Origin: Colwellia psychrerythraea 34H
Lineage (GTDB): Bacteria > Pseudomonadota > Gammaproteobacteria > Enterobacterales > Alteromonadaceae
NCBI RefSeq assembly: GCF_000012325.1
Contig: NC_003910.7
Coordinates: forward strand, 5,146,001-5,210,000
DNA: 64,000 nucleotides
Direction: 5' to 3'
Shown: one piece after another, positions 36,563 to 44,673 of the stretch
Layout: every line of letters starts with the position of its first letter
Numbering within the stretch: the first letter of the stretch is position 1
Position numbers and translations under genes: made by a program
The notes under the pieces: generated by a model
What the model was told of the DNA's origin: nothing
What the model saw: only the letters and a program-made list of their open reading frames with translations
Databases searched by the model: none

Positions 36563-37711
36563 TTAGTACGCTTTACCACGTGCAGAAACTGGCCATAAGG
36601 TTTCTACTTTGCCATTACGTACACCAACATAATAATCGTGAACGTTACACGTTGGATCACAATGCCCAGGGACGAGTTTTAGCTTTTCATTAATTTTTAG
36701 TACGCCGTTAGCATCTGAAATAACACCGTGTTCATCAGAACACTTGATGTATTCAACATCATCACGACCAAAGATGTACGGTAAACCACTATCTACTGAT
36801 TGCGCTTTAAGACCTGCATCACAAATAGCTTTGTCAGCTTTGGTGTGGCTCATAACAGACGTTAAGATAAATAATGAGTTTTCAAATTCTGAAATTCGCT
36901 CACCTTTTTCATCATGAATGCGTTGGTAATCAGCATCCATAAAAGCGTAAGAACCACACTGTAATTCATTGAAAACACCTGAATTACCTTCAAAGTAATA
37001 TGAGCCTGTACCGCCACCACCAACGATGTCGCACTCAAGCCCTTCTGCTTTAAGCATGTCGATTGTTCGAGCAACCATGCCAACAGCGATGTCAATCTTC
37101 TCTTTACGTTCTTGGTAACTTTCCATGTGCTGCATAGCGCCTTGGTAAGCTTGAATACCAGAAAAAGTTAGACCTGGTGTTGCCGCAATCGCTTTAGCGA
37201 TATCAACAACGGGCTGGCCTTCACTTACACCACAACGACCCGCGCCACAGTCAATTTCAACTAAACATTCAATTTGCGTGTCATGTTTATTAACCGCAGC
37301 TGCTAATTCAGCAACATTTTCAAGATCATCAACACAAACCAAAGTACGAGCGCCAAGTTTAGGTAAACGTGCTAAACGATCTATTTTTGCTGGTTCACGT
37401 ACTTGGTTAGATACTAAAACATCTTTAATGCCGCCACGTGCAAAGACTTCGGCTTCTGATACTTTTTGACAACATACACCACAGCTATCACCCAGCTTTT
37501 CTTGTAAAAATGCTATATCAACAGACTTATGCATTTTGCCATGCACACGATGACGAACCCCCATCTCTTTAGCGAATTGTCCCATCTTGGTAATGTTACG
37601 CTCTAACGCGTCTAAATCGACAATCAAACAAGGTGTTTGAATGTCCGCTTCATCCATACCCGGAAGGGCCGGAACGTCATAACCTACTTCTAAATCATTT
37701 ACTTTTGTCAT
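36563..37711 (-). CDS. bhcC: beta-hydroxyaspartate aldolase, BhcC-like (DSD1/D-threonine aldolase family)
   Basis: A ~382-residue PLP enzyme of alanine-racemase fold type III. N-terminal PCLIVDLDALERNI, the PLP lysine in RVHGKMHKSVDIA (K59), YQGAMQHMESY, GGGGTGSYYFE, and the C-terminal metal motif LVPGHCDPTCNVHDYYV are visible. In the beta-hydroxyaspartate cycle it joins glycine and glyoxylate to erythro-beta-hydroxyaspartate. A TTG-initiated longer form exists, but the ATG at 37711 has GGAG six bases upstream (that TTG and GAG are part of the ribosome site), so it is preferred. D-threonine or D-hydroxyaspartate aldolase are alternatives taken alone; context favours BhcC. Confidence 0.85.
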   Translation of the reverse strand: MTKVNDLEVGYDVPALPGMDEADIQTPCLIVDLDALERNITKMGQFAKEMGVRHRVHGKMHKSVDIAFLQEKLGDSCGVCCQKVSEAEVFARGGIKDVLVSNQVREPAKIDRLARLPKLGARTLVCVDDLENVAELAAAVNKHDTQIECLVEIDCGAGRCGVSEGQPVVDIAKAIAATPGLTFSGIQAYQGAMQHMESYQERKEKIDIAVGMVARTIDMLKAEGLECDIVGGGGTGSYYFEGNSGVFNELQCGSYAFMDADYQRIHDEKGERISEFENSLFILTSVMSHTKADKAICDAGLKAQSVDSGLPYIFGRDDVEYIKCSDEHGVISDANGVLKINEKLKLVPGHCDPTCNVHDYYVGVRNGKVETLWPVSARGKAY

Positions 37712-37820
37712 CTTCTTCTCCAAAATTTTAATTAGTATTTAGATAATTTTTAGATCGAGCTTTTGTATAATTTTTAATTTGAACCAAAATTTAATTTTTT
37801 TGACGGCTGTACTTATTGGC

Positions 37821-38798
37821 CTATTTATTCATCCAAGGTAATTTGTCTAAATCGACATTACCGCCAGTCAGAATTACCCCGATACGCTTGCCTTTAAATA
37901 CCTCGGGATTTTTCAAAATAATCGCGAGTGTTACCGCGCTGCTTGGCTCCACTACAATTTTCATGCGGATCCAAATAAGCTTCATTGCCGCGACAATTTC
38001 GTCTTCGGTTGCCGTTAAAATATCGGTGACATGGTTTTTAACAAAATGCCAAGTCAGATCTTTAAGTGGAACTTTTAGACCATCGGCAACTGTCTCTGGA
38101 GCATCGTCAGCAATGATATGACCCGCTTTAAATGAGCGCGCAGCATCATCTGCATTCAAAGGCTCTGCCGCATAAATTTTGATTGTCGGATTAGTAGTAG
38201 AGAGTGTTAAGCAAGTACCTGATATCATGCCGCCGCCGCCAATTGGCGCTACCACAGCATCTAAATTAAGTACCTGATTAACCAGCTCTTTTGCACAAGT
38301 GGCTTGGCCAGCGATAACGCGTGGGTCGTTGTAAGGATGAACAAAGTCTGCACCTGACTCAGCAACAACGTCAGCAAAGACGGCTTCGCGTGAACTAGTA
38401 GAAGGCTCACATTCAACAATGACTCCGCCATAGCCAATTACGGCATCTTTCTTAGCTTGCGGCGCTGTACGCGGCATCACTACGGTAACGGGGATGCCAC
38501 GTCGTCCAGCGGCATAAGATAACGATAAAGCATGGTTACCTGATGAATGTGTAGCCACACCAATTTTTGCTTCAGCGTCTGTTAAACCAAAAACAGCATT
38601 ACAGGCTCCGCGCACTTTAAAAGCGGCTGCCTTTTGCAAGTTTTCACATTTAAAAAATAACTCAGCACCTGTTAATTCATTAAGGAAACGTGAGGTTAAT
38701 ACTGGGGTTTCGTGAATATAGGGTTTAATACGTTCGTGGGCTACGAGTACATCCTCGTAGCTTGGAATATTCATGGTTTGGTTAGGTGAACTGCTCAT
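37821..38798 (-). CDS. bhcB: beta-hydroxyaspartate dehydratase, BhcB-like (threonine dehydratase family)
   Basis: A 325-residue fold-type II PLP enzyme. The PLP lysine is in AAAFKVRGACNAV (K61), with SSGNHALSLSYAA and the phosphate-binding VAPIGGGGMISG. It is the short catalytic form, without the ACT domain of biosynthetic threonine deaminase. Serine/threonine dehydratase or serine racemase would be the default name; placed first in an operon with BhcC- and BhcD-like genes and divergent from an IclR regulator, it fits BhcB, which dehydrates beta-hydroxyaspartate to iminosuccinate. The gap to bhcC is about 110 bp. Confidence 0.85.
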   Translation of the reverse strand: MSSSPNQTMNIPSYEDVLVAHERIKPYIHETPVLTSRFLNELTGAELFFKCENLQKAAAFKVRGACNAVFGLTDAEAKIGVATHSSGNHALSLSYAAGRRGIPVTVVMPRTAPQAKKDAVIGYGGVIVECEPSTSSREAVFADVVAESGADFVHPYNDPRVIAGQATCAKELVNQVLNLDAVVAPIGGGGMISGTCLTLSTTNPTIKIYAAEPLNADDAARSFKAGHIIADDAPETVADGLKVPLKDLTWHFVKNHVTDILTATEDEIVAAMKLIWIRMKIVVEPSSAVTLAIILKNPEVFKGKRIGVILTGGNVDLDKLPWMNK

Positions 38799-38873
38799 AG
38801 GTGCCTCTTAATATCTCTTGCGGTATTAACCGTCATATTAGTCATGGCTTTAGCCGTGACATTAATCGTGTGG

Positions 38874-39037
38874 TAATACCAACCTCACTAACTTAGTGAT
38901 CATTTCTACTGGTTAAATAGCCAACTACTTCGTTATTTATTTAATAATTATAACAACTAGTTATTGCAATAAATGCCTTATATTTCGCCATTTTTCCTGC
39001 GTATAAAATAGATCACATAATTAATGAAACTGGTATA
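38874..39037. mobile_element. second-family inverted-repeat element in the bhcB leader (~164 bp)
   Basis: The left end reads AATACCAACCTCACTAACTT and continues AGTGATCATTT; the reverse complement of the right end reads TATACCAGTTTCATTAATTA then TGTGATCTATTT. About 30 bases of imperfect inverted repeat bound an AT-rich core with no ORF. The element lies between the bhcB start and the upstream palindromes. Confidence 0.6.
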
Positions 39038-39161
39038 AGTCGTATTTATCTATATGAGTCTTAAGGTGACTCGTAATTTGTAGCTGATGTTTATTTTCTT
39101 AGTCATTTTTTGCTTCTATTTCACCTTATGGAAAACAACTAGTTCAGGCAAACAAGATGAA

Positions 39162-39176
39162 TTCCACCATGTGAAA
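39162..39176. promoter_or_regulatory. palindrome TTCCACCATGTGAAA in the bhcB/iclR gap
   Basis: Matches TTYCACNNNGTGRAA with one arm mismatch between the two half-sites. A related imperfect sequence, TTTCACCTTATGGAAA, lies at 39119-39134. Located in the divergent intergenic region, it is a probable operator for the adjacent IclR regulator. Confidence 0.55.
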
Positions 39177-39262
39177 TAATGACTTTGTATACCGAGTAAT
39201 GCCTTCCACACCACTGATAAATAAGGGGGTATATGAATATCGAGTTCAGTGCAATTTACATA

Positions 39263-39277
39263 TTCCACTATGTGAAA
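39263..39277. promoter_or_regulatory. palindrome TTCCACTATGTGAAA in the bhcB/iclR gap
   Basis: Second copy of the TTYCACNNNGTGRAA motif, 101 bp centre to centre from the first, close to a whole number of helical turns. Paired sites at this spacing would allow looping by an IclR-type oligomer. Confidence 0.55.
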
Positions 39278-39348
39278 TCGACGAACTCGCATTAATGATG
39301 GCTTTTGTCGGTTTAAGCTATATATTTAAATCAAAACCAACATAAAGT

Positions 39349-39362
39349 TGACACAAGAGTCA
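39349..39362. promoter_or_regulatory. operator TGACACAAGAGTCA upstream of iclR
   Basis: Matches TGACACNNGTGTCA with one mismatch (GAGTCA). Its left part forms TTGACA (39348-39353), a consensus -35 towards the IclR gene 157 bp downstream; a clear -10 at standard spacing was not found. Same motif as at xdhA and the aminotransferase/porin gap. Confidence 0.5.
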
Positions 39363-39518
39363 AGAAAGGGGATGTTATAACAATCCAATTAATTAATAAT
39401 TCAAATTTAATGAGCGTAAACCTTCAAAAGCAACAATGTTATTGGGTGTTTAGAGCATTTAAAAAGATCACTTAGTTAGTTTGATATTCGATAAATTTTT
39501 AAACTGAGCGGCAATATT

Positions 39519-40307
39519 ATGACTAAAGTTAAACCCGAATCTCGCATTCAAGTAATAGATAGAGCAGCCACATTACTCGATGCTATTTCACGCTATACCA
39601 TGCCGGTAACACTAAAAGCGCTTAGTGCCGATACTAATTTAGCGCCATCTACTGCTTTTCGAATATTACATTCTCTTATCGATAATCACTTTGTTGATCG
39701 AGACAATTCAGGTAAGTACCAGTTAAGTGGTCGACTCATTAGACTCAGTAATTATCAATCTCAACACGTAGATTTTCGCAAAGTGGCATTACCTTATATG
39801 GAAAAACTACGAGATAAGTTTGGTGAAACGATTAACCTCACCACGCGTGAAGGCGATGTGATCATTTACGTAGAAAAAGCCATTCCCAATAGAATGATGC
39901 ATGTTCAACAAATTATTGGTAGCCGAGCGCCGCTTCATGTAACAGGCGTTGGTAAAATGATGTTAGGCATGGAAGGCAGCGAAGGAATTAGTGGTTATGC
40001 CCATCGCACAAATTTACCAACCTATACTCGTAAAACATTTTCAGACATAGAAAGCTTAGAGCGCGAGTGTATGCACTGTGTTGAGCAAGGATTTGCCTAC
40101 GATAACGAAGAAGCCGAAATAGGTGTAGGTTGTATTGGCGTGCTGTTATATGACAGATACGGTGAAGTTGTTGCTGGGTTATCGGTGTCAGCACCGATAG
40201 ATAGACGTAAAGATGAATGGGTCAAACACTTAGTCAAAGCAGGTAAGTCAATTTCCATTGAACTTGGCTTTGTTAAAAACCAACAGCCAATTAAAGAAAC
40301 CAGTTAA
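39519..40307 (+). CDS. bhcR: IclR-family regulator, BhcR-like
   Basis: A 262-residue regulator with an N-terminal winged HTH (RIQVIDRAATLLDAISRYTM, LKALSADTNLAPSTAFRILHSLI) and a C-terminal IclR effector domain (VTGVGKMMLGMEG, AYDNEEAEIGVGCIGVLLYD, VVAGLSVSAPIDR). In Paracoccus the BHAC operon is controlled by the divergent IclR-type BhcR, which responds to glyoxylate; the same arrangement here supports the assignment. It probably acts on the TTYCACNNNGTGRAA palindromes in the shared intergenic region, and perhaps at xdhA. An AllR-like name would be the alternative. Confidence 0.82.
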   Translation: MTKVKPESRIQVIDRAATLLDAISRYTMPVTLKALSADTNLAPSTAFRILHSLIDNHFVDRDNSGKYQLSGRLIRLSNYQSQHVDFRKVALPYMEKLRDKFGETINLTTREGDVIIYVEKAIPNRMMHVQQIIGSRAPLHVTGVGKMMLGMEGSEGISGYAHRTNLPTYTRKTFSDIESLERECMHCVEQGFAYDNEEAEIGVGCIGVLLYDRYGEVVAGLSVSAPIDRRKDEWVKHLVKAGKSISIELGFVKNQQPIKETS

Positions 40308-40396
40308 GCAAAGTTTACAACAGCAAGGGTATTTTCTCACCGCCAATATTTTATCTCTGCGGCATACCCACCCCCCATCACAACGGAGCTTGGGGT

Positions 40397-40660
40397 AATA
40401 CCCAAACTACTGCAAACAGCATGGTTCAGTTGGAATTAGAAACGTTTTAGGCAAGGCATTGGTTGAAGAGAATGGTTGTTCCCTTCTCAAAATTAATAAC
40501 GCAGCCAAAAATGTTTCTAAACCAACCCTGTGGGGATTTCTGAGCAATTCATGAACCTCGTTGCATCCGTTTTTAAGGGAATGACAATTAATAAAAAGAT
40601 GCGCCTTGCTCATGAGTTGCTCACTATCCTGAACGAGCATTTTGAAGTGGCTTGGGTATA
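40397..40660. mobile_element. MITE-like element, copy 3 (264 bp)
   Basis: Ends AATACCC and GGGTATA; left ATACCCAAACTACTGCAAAC against right (reverse complement) ATACCCAAGCCACTTCAAAA. It shares AATTAGAAACG and AATAAAAAGATGCGCCTT-type internal sequence with copy 1 (10123). It lies between the IclR and GlcG-like genes and is non-coding. Confidence 0.78.
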
Positions 40661-40690
40661 AACCAGATTTAAAATTAAAGAGTGGAAACT

Positions 40691-41122
40691 ATGTTAACAA
40701 TAAATAGACTAAACCAAACGGAAGCAAAAACGATAATTGACGGCGCGGTGAATAAAGCCAATGAACTTGGCGTGCCTATGTGCATTGCCGTGGTAGATGA
40801 GTCAGGTAATTTAATTGCCTTTGAACGCATGGATGGCGGTAAAGTACACAGTATTACCATTTCACAAGATAAAGCTTTTACCGCGGCATCAGCGCGTAAG
40901 GGTACCCATGAATTTAATAAGGCCTGCATTCCAGGACATAAAAATAATTTATTTGGCATTCATACCGCTCTAGGTGGCCGTATGTGCATTGTTGGCGGTG
41001 GTTTGCCCATCACCTTTAATGGCAGCGTTGTTGGTGGTATTGGCGTGAGTTCAGGTTCACCCGAGCAAGATTTAGGCTGCGCGCAAGCAGGTGTTGATAG
41101 TTTTAGTAAAACCTATGGCTAA
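40691..41122 (+). CDS. GlcG/HbpS-family heme-binding-like protein
   Basis: A 143-residue DUF336 protein with the family motifs GVPMCIAVVDESGNLIAFERMDGG, SQDKAFTAASARKGT and the C-terminal GGGLPITFNGSVVGGIGVSSGSPEQD. ATG 40691 is preferred over a GTG at 40682. Relatives include GlcG of glycolate operons and the haem-binding HbpS; the biochemical role is unclear. Its position next to glyoxylate genes fits the recurring link between GlcG and C2-acid metabolism. Confidence 0.85.
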   Translation: MLTINRLNQTEAKTIIDGAVNKANELGVPMCIAVVDESGNLIAFERMDGGKVHSITISQDKAFTAASARKGTHEFNKACIPGHKNNLFGIHTALGGRMCIVGGGLPITFNGSVVGGIGVSSGSPEQDLGCAQAGVDSFSKTYG

Positions 41123-41130
41123 CTAATCAA

Positions 41131-41186
41131 GCGAAAGTGAGTGTTACACTTTGAGGTATATTCATCTCAGTATGACTCACTTTTGC
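41131..41186 (+). terminator. hairpin after the glcG-like gene
   Basis: Outer 12-base stem GCGAAAGTGAGT / ACTCACTTTTGC with an inner TGAG/CTCA pairing. The second arm contains TTTT. Probable terminator. Confidence 0.6.
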
Positions 41187-41336
41187 CTATTTCAAAACTC
41201 ACACACTACCTCGGTAAACCCATCCTGATGACAACCAACGTTACCCCTTGCCAGATTAAATTTTGTTTTTACCACCGAACTACCCTACTATTTAGTCTTA
41301 ATACCTCAGTTTAACAATCACTTCGGAAATATATTA

Positions 41337-42023
41337 GTGCTACGTCCTTCAAATAAAATCAAAATAATTATCGCTACAATACTGCTCGTTATCATTGCAT
41401 CGGTTATTTACAGTGTTACTCAACAGGAGCCTGAGCTCCCTAAAATGACAGTACAAGAGAAAAAAGCAAGATTTAGAGCGTTAATCATTCCTGCTGTTAA
41501 CATTGTTTACACGAAACTAATGGCTAGATATGAAGAGATTAAAACAACACTTGATGCCGGTAAAACGAGTGCTGAGATTGAAAAATTAAAAGTAGAATAC
41601 AAAGCCACTACCAATGAAAAATTGCTCATGGCACTTAAACCTCACCCTAAAAGTATTGCCATCGCACAAGCGGCAATAGAAAGTTCTTGGGCTACCTCAC
41701 GCTTTTTTAGAGTCGCTAATAATATCTTTGGTGTTTGGTCTTTTGACAAAAATGAACCTAGGGTTGCTGCTTTAAAAATGCGTGGCGACAAAACTATTTG
41801 GGTAAAGAAATACAATTCTATTGAAGATGCTATAGTCGATTACTATCGCACTGTGGGACGTAGCAGCGCTTTTGCTGAGTTTAGAGAAGCTAGAATGCAA
41901 ACAAACGACCCTTTTATACTGGTTACTAAATTGGATCGTTATTCTGAAAAAGGTAGTCTTTATGGTGAAGAGCTTACTTCAATTATCAAGTTCAATAAAT
42001 TTAATAAGTATGACGCTGACTAA
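41337..42023 (+). CDS. Bax-like glucosaminidase-domain protein
   Basis: A 228-residue protein with one N-terminal membrane segment (IIIATILLVIIASVIYSV) and a glucosaminidase domain: IAQAAIESSWATSRFF (catalytic Glu), NNIFGVWSF, KYNSIEDAIVDYYRTVGRS and the C-terminal LDRYSEKGSLYGEELTSII. It is expected to cleave peptidoglycan from the periplasmic side. GTG start; upstream site is weak. Unrelated to the neighbouring glyoxylate genes. Confidence 0.88.
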   Translation: MLRPSNKIKIIIATILLVIIASVIYSVTQQEPELPKMTVQEKKARFRALIIPAVNIVYTKLMARYEEIKTTLDAGKTSAEIEKLKVEYKATTNEKLLMALKPHPKSIAIAQAAIESSWATSRFFRVANNIFGVWSFDKNEPRVAALKMRGDKTIWVKKYNSIEDAIVDYYRTVGRSSAFAEFREARMQTNDPFILVTKLDRYSEKGSLYGEELTSIIKFNKFNKYDAD

Positions 42024-42032
42024 ATCAAGCTG

Positions 42033-42081
42033 ACTACTAAAAAATTCAGTTTATACGCCATAAGCTGACTTTTTTAGTAGT
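42033..42081 (+). terminator. terminator after the Bax-like gene
   Basis: Perfect 12-base arms ACTACTAAAAAA / TTTTTTAGTAGT with a 25-base loop. The A/T tracts are in the stem itself, so efficiency is uncertain. Confidence 0.5.
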
Positions 42082-42333
42082 AACGGCCGCTTCAATTAGG
42101 TTTCACTAAAGCATAAATCGAACGTAATTGGCGTGTTGAGAGCACCCAACCAGCGGCTTACTTTGAGACGAAATAGGACATCATAGTCAATATATATTAA
42201 ACTCAATAGCACTAGCCCCTTGGAGGTAGTAATAACTGGTACTTTTTATTCATTATTCGCGATAAAATTTAGCCCTAGTGTTATTACATATTATTTGAAG
42301 CGCACCTAACCCCATTTAATCCTTAGGCTAAAA

Positions 42334-43290
42334 ATGAACAATAGTTATTACGTTAAGACCTTATTCTCATTACTATTTTTTTCCAGCACATTATGGTCCA
42401 AACCGTCTCACCCTACAGATAAAGTCGTTATACCAACAAATAACTGGTCAAGCCAGCGGGTATTGTCAAACGTTGTTGGTCAGTTAATTGAAAATTTAGG
42501 TACCCCGGTAGAGTACATAAACATTAGTGCTGACCGACAATGGGGAGCACTGAAACGTGGAGTTATTCATTTTCAAATAGAAGTATGGGAACCGTCAATG
42601 GGGCAAGAGTTCAATAAGCTTGTCGCTAACGGTGATATTATTGATTTAGGAACACATGAAGCCAAAGTAGTAGAAGATTGGTGGTACCCAAAATATGTGG
42701 AAGATTTATGTCCTGAATTACCCCAGTGGCAAGCTTTAAATAAATGTAGAGCACTTTTTAAGGGGTCGAAAACAACGGAAAAAGGTATATATTTTGGTGG
42801 CCCATGGAATTATGGTGATGCTGATATTATTCGAGCGTTAGGGCTAAAGTTTGCCATTGAACGTTTACCTGATGAATCAGCATTGTGGGAAGCACTTACC
42901 CTTGCGATTGAAAAAAAGCGCCCTATCCTCTTGTTAAATTGGAGCCCTAATTGGACCGACAATTATATCGAAGGTGAATTTGTCAATTTTCCTCTGTATA
43001 CAGAACAGTGTGAAAATATACCCGAGTGGGGACTCAATAAAAAATTAGTTAAAGACTGTGGCAACCGCAGAGGCGGATGGTTAAAAAAAGCAGCGGCGCC
43101 AAATTTAAAACAAAAATTTCCTTGTGTATATCACTTAATTCAAAACATTAGTTTTACCAACCGTATGATTACCGATGCATCTTCTTTAGCGGTTATAACA
43201 AGGCTTTCAGATCAGGACGCCGCTAATGAATGGTCAAAGAAATATGCTAAAGATATCAAAAAGTGGTCATCGTTAGAGTGTCAGCAATAA
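42334..43290 (+). CDS. glycine-betaine-type ABC substrate-binding protein (orphan ProX-like)
   Basis: A 318-residue exported protein (signal MNNSYYVKTLFSLLFFSSTLWS) of the OpuAC/ProX family: VVIPTNNWSSQRVLSNVVGQ at the start, FQIEVWEPSMGQEF, FGGPWNYGDADIIRALGLKF and LLLNWSPNWTDNYI. The aromatic residues are suited to quaternary-ammonium binding. No ATPase or permease gene is adjacent, so it is an orphan that may use a remote transporter or act in sensing. Confidence 0.85.
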   Translation: MNNSYYVKTLFSLLFFSSTLWSKPSHPTDKVVIPTNNWSSQRVLSNVVGQLIENLGTPVEYINISADRQWGALKRGVIHFQIEVWEPSMGQEFNKLVANGDIIDLGTHEAKVVEDWWYPKYVEDLCPELPQWQALNKCRALFKGSKTTEKGIYFGGPWNYGDADIIRALGLKFAIERLPDESALWEALTLAIEKKRPILLLNWSPNWTDNYIEGEFVNFPLYTEQCENIPEWGLNKKLVKDCGNRRGGWLKKAAAPNLKQKFPCVYHLIQNISFTNRMITDASSLAVITRLSDQDAANEWSKKYAKDIKKWSSLECQQ

Positions 43291-43321
43291 ACCTCAAAAC
43301 ACATTATTACTGCACACATAA

Positions 43322-44509
43322 CTACTGCATACACAGTGTTGCTTCCTTAAGATTAAACTTGGCATAAGTCAGCAGTAAAATGCCACACGCAACGATAAAC
43401 GCGGTTAAATATAAAGCGTGATTATAAGTCTGAAACTGTTCGATCAATGCAACGCTGTATAATGGTGCGATAATTTGCCCCACCCCGTAAGCCGCTGTTA
43501 ATGCCCCCATGATAAAGACTGGATTTTTCTTTGATAGTTGACCGCCAAAATTCATAAACAAAGCAACTAAACCAATAAATGTGGCACCAAAAAGGATACC
43601 ACTAATAAGATTCATAATTATATTGTTAGAAAATATCGGGATTAAAATCCCGATAATCTGCAACAGCATGGCGATCATCATAATATTAATACTGCCAAAG
43701 CGATGTGCTAATCGCATCCATATAATACAAGAGGGAATTCCGGCAATACCTGCGACTAACCATACCCAGCCACCATAACCTGACAAACCATCTAATGAGT
43801 TCACTATGTCAGGCAAAAAGGTTGATTGTACGACCATACCAACACCCTCGGTAAAGTAGGCCAAAATAAGAATGATGACCATAGGTGAAAAGAGTGATTT
43901 ATCAAATTTATGTTTAATTACGTCATTGGTAGGTTGTTTTTCAAAGCGTAAAATATAAGCGGAATAACATGAAAAGAAGCCGCCAAGAATAGCCAATATA
44001 AGCCATGCATCTTTCCAGTCTCCACCATAACTAAAGACACCCCGCATCACTAGGTCCGTAATGACGATTGAAAAGCCCAAACCGCTAAAATGTATGCCCA
44101 TTGCTTTAGTTTTATTGGTCGATTGTAGCTTCAGCATGACAATAGCAGATCCTACAACAAGCGCCATTGCAGCACCAAAACCAGCCAAGAATCGGGCAAT
44201 AACCCACACTATATCGTTTTCAGTAATACCTAAAACAAAAGAACAAATGACACAAAGCACTAACCCTAATCGGAAATATTTTACCTTGGTGTATATATCT
44301 TTAATAAAAATAGAAAAAACTGATCCGCTTAAATAACCGAAGTAATTTATTGAGGCAAGCACACCAGCAAAAGCTATGTTGATCGAGTCTTCCAACATTG
44401 CCGGCAAAAGTGAAGTAAAAACAAAACGAGCGACACCAACACCCACAACAAGAGCTAATATACCTGCCAATAAAATTGCATTATTACTCTCTCGGTTGAA
44501 GTGCGCCAT
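43322..44509 (-). CDS. YbfB/YjiJ-family MFS transporter
   Basis: About 395 residues with twelve membrane segments, starting MAHFNRESNNAILLAGILALVVGVGVARF. The GVGVARFVFTSLLPAM and RFLAGFGAAMALVVGSAIVML segments are typical of the YbfB group. A longer frame begins at 44557, but GGAG lies just before the ATG at 44509, so that start is chosen. Substrate unknown. Confidence 0.87.
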   Translation of the reverse strand: MAHFNRESNNAILLAGILALVVGVGVARFVFTSLLPAMLEDSINIAFAGVLASINYFGYLSGSVFSIFIKDIYTKVKYFRLGLVLCVICSFVLGITENDIVWVIARFLAGFGAAMALVVGSAIVMLKLQSTNKTKAMGIHFSGLGFSIVITDLVMRGVFSYGGDWKDAWLILAILGGFFSCYSAYILRFEKQPTNDVIKHKFDKSLFSPMVIILILAYFTEGVGMVVQSTFLPDIVNSLDGLSGYGGWVWLVAGIAGIPSCIIWMRLAHRFGSINIMMIAMLLQIIGILIPIFSNNIIMNLISGILFGATFIGLVALFMNFGGQLSKKNPVFIMGALTAAYGVGQIIAPLYSVALIEQFQTYNHALYLTAFIVACGILLLTYAKFNLKEATLCMQ

Positions 44510-44673
44510 TTTGCTCCATAAAGATGTTCCTTGCGATATGTTGCAGTGTATAACCAACTGAGATAAATAAGTAAATCACCAATGATGATGAGTAACATAT
44601 AAAATGTAGATGTGAGTTCAACTGAGTTGTAAAAATAATAACGGAGGATTACTTTTTGCTAGGAAAATTAGTA

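Noticed and set aside
35452-38798. Ectoine-utilisation EutB/EutC assignment for the threonine-dehydratase-like and cyclodeaminase-like genes
   Set aside because: The gene between them is a hydroxyaspartate-aldolase-type enzyme and the regulator is a divergent IclR, which match the BHAC arrangement instead.
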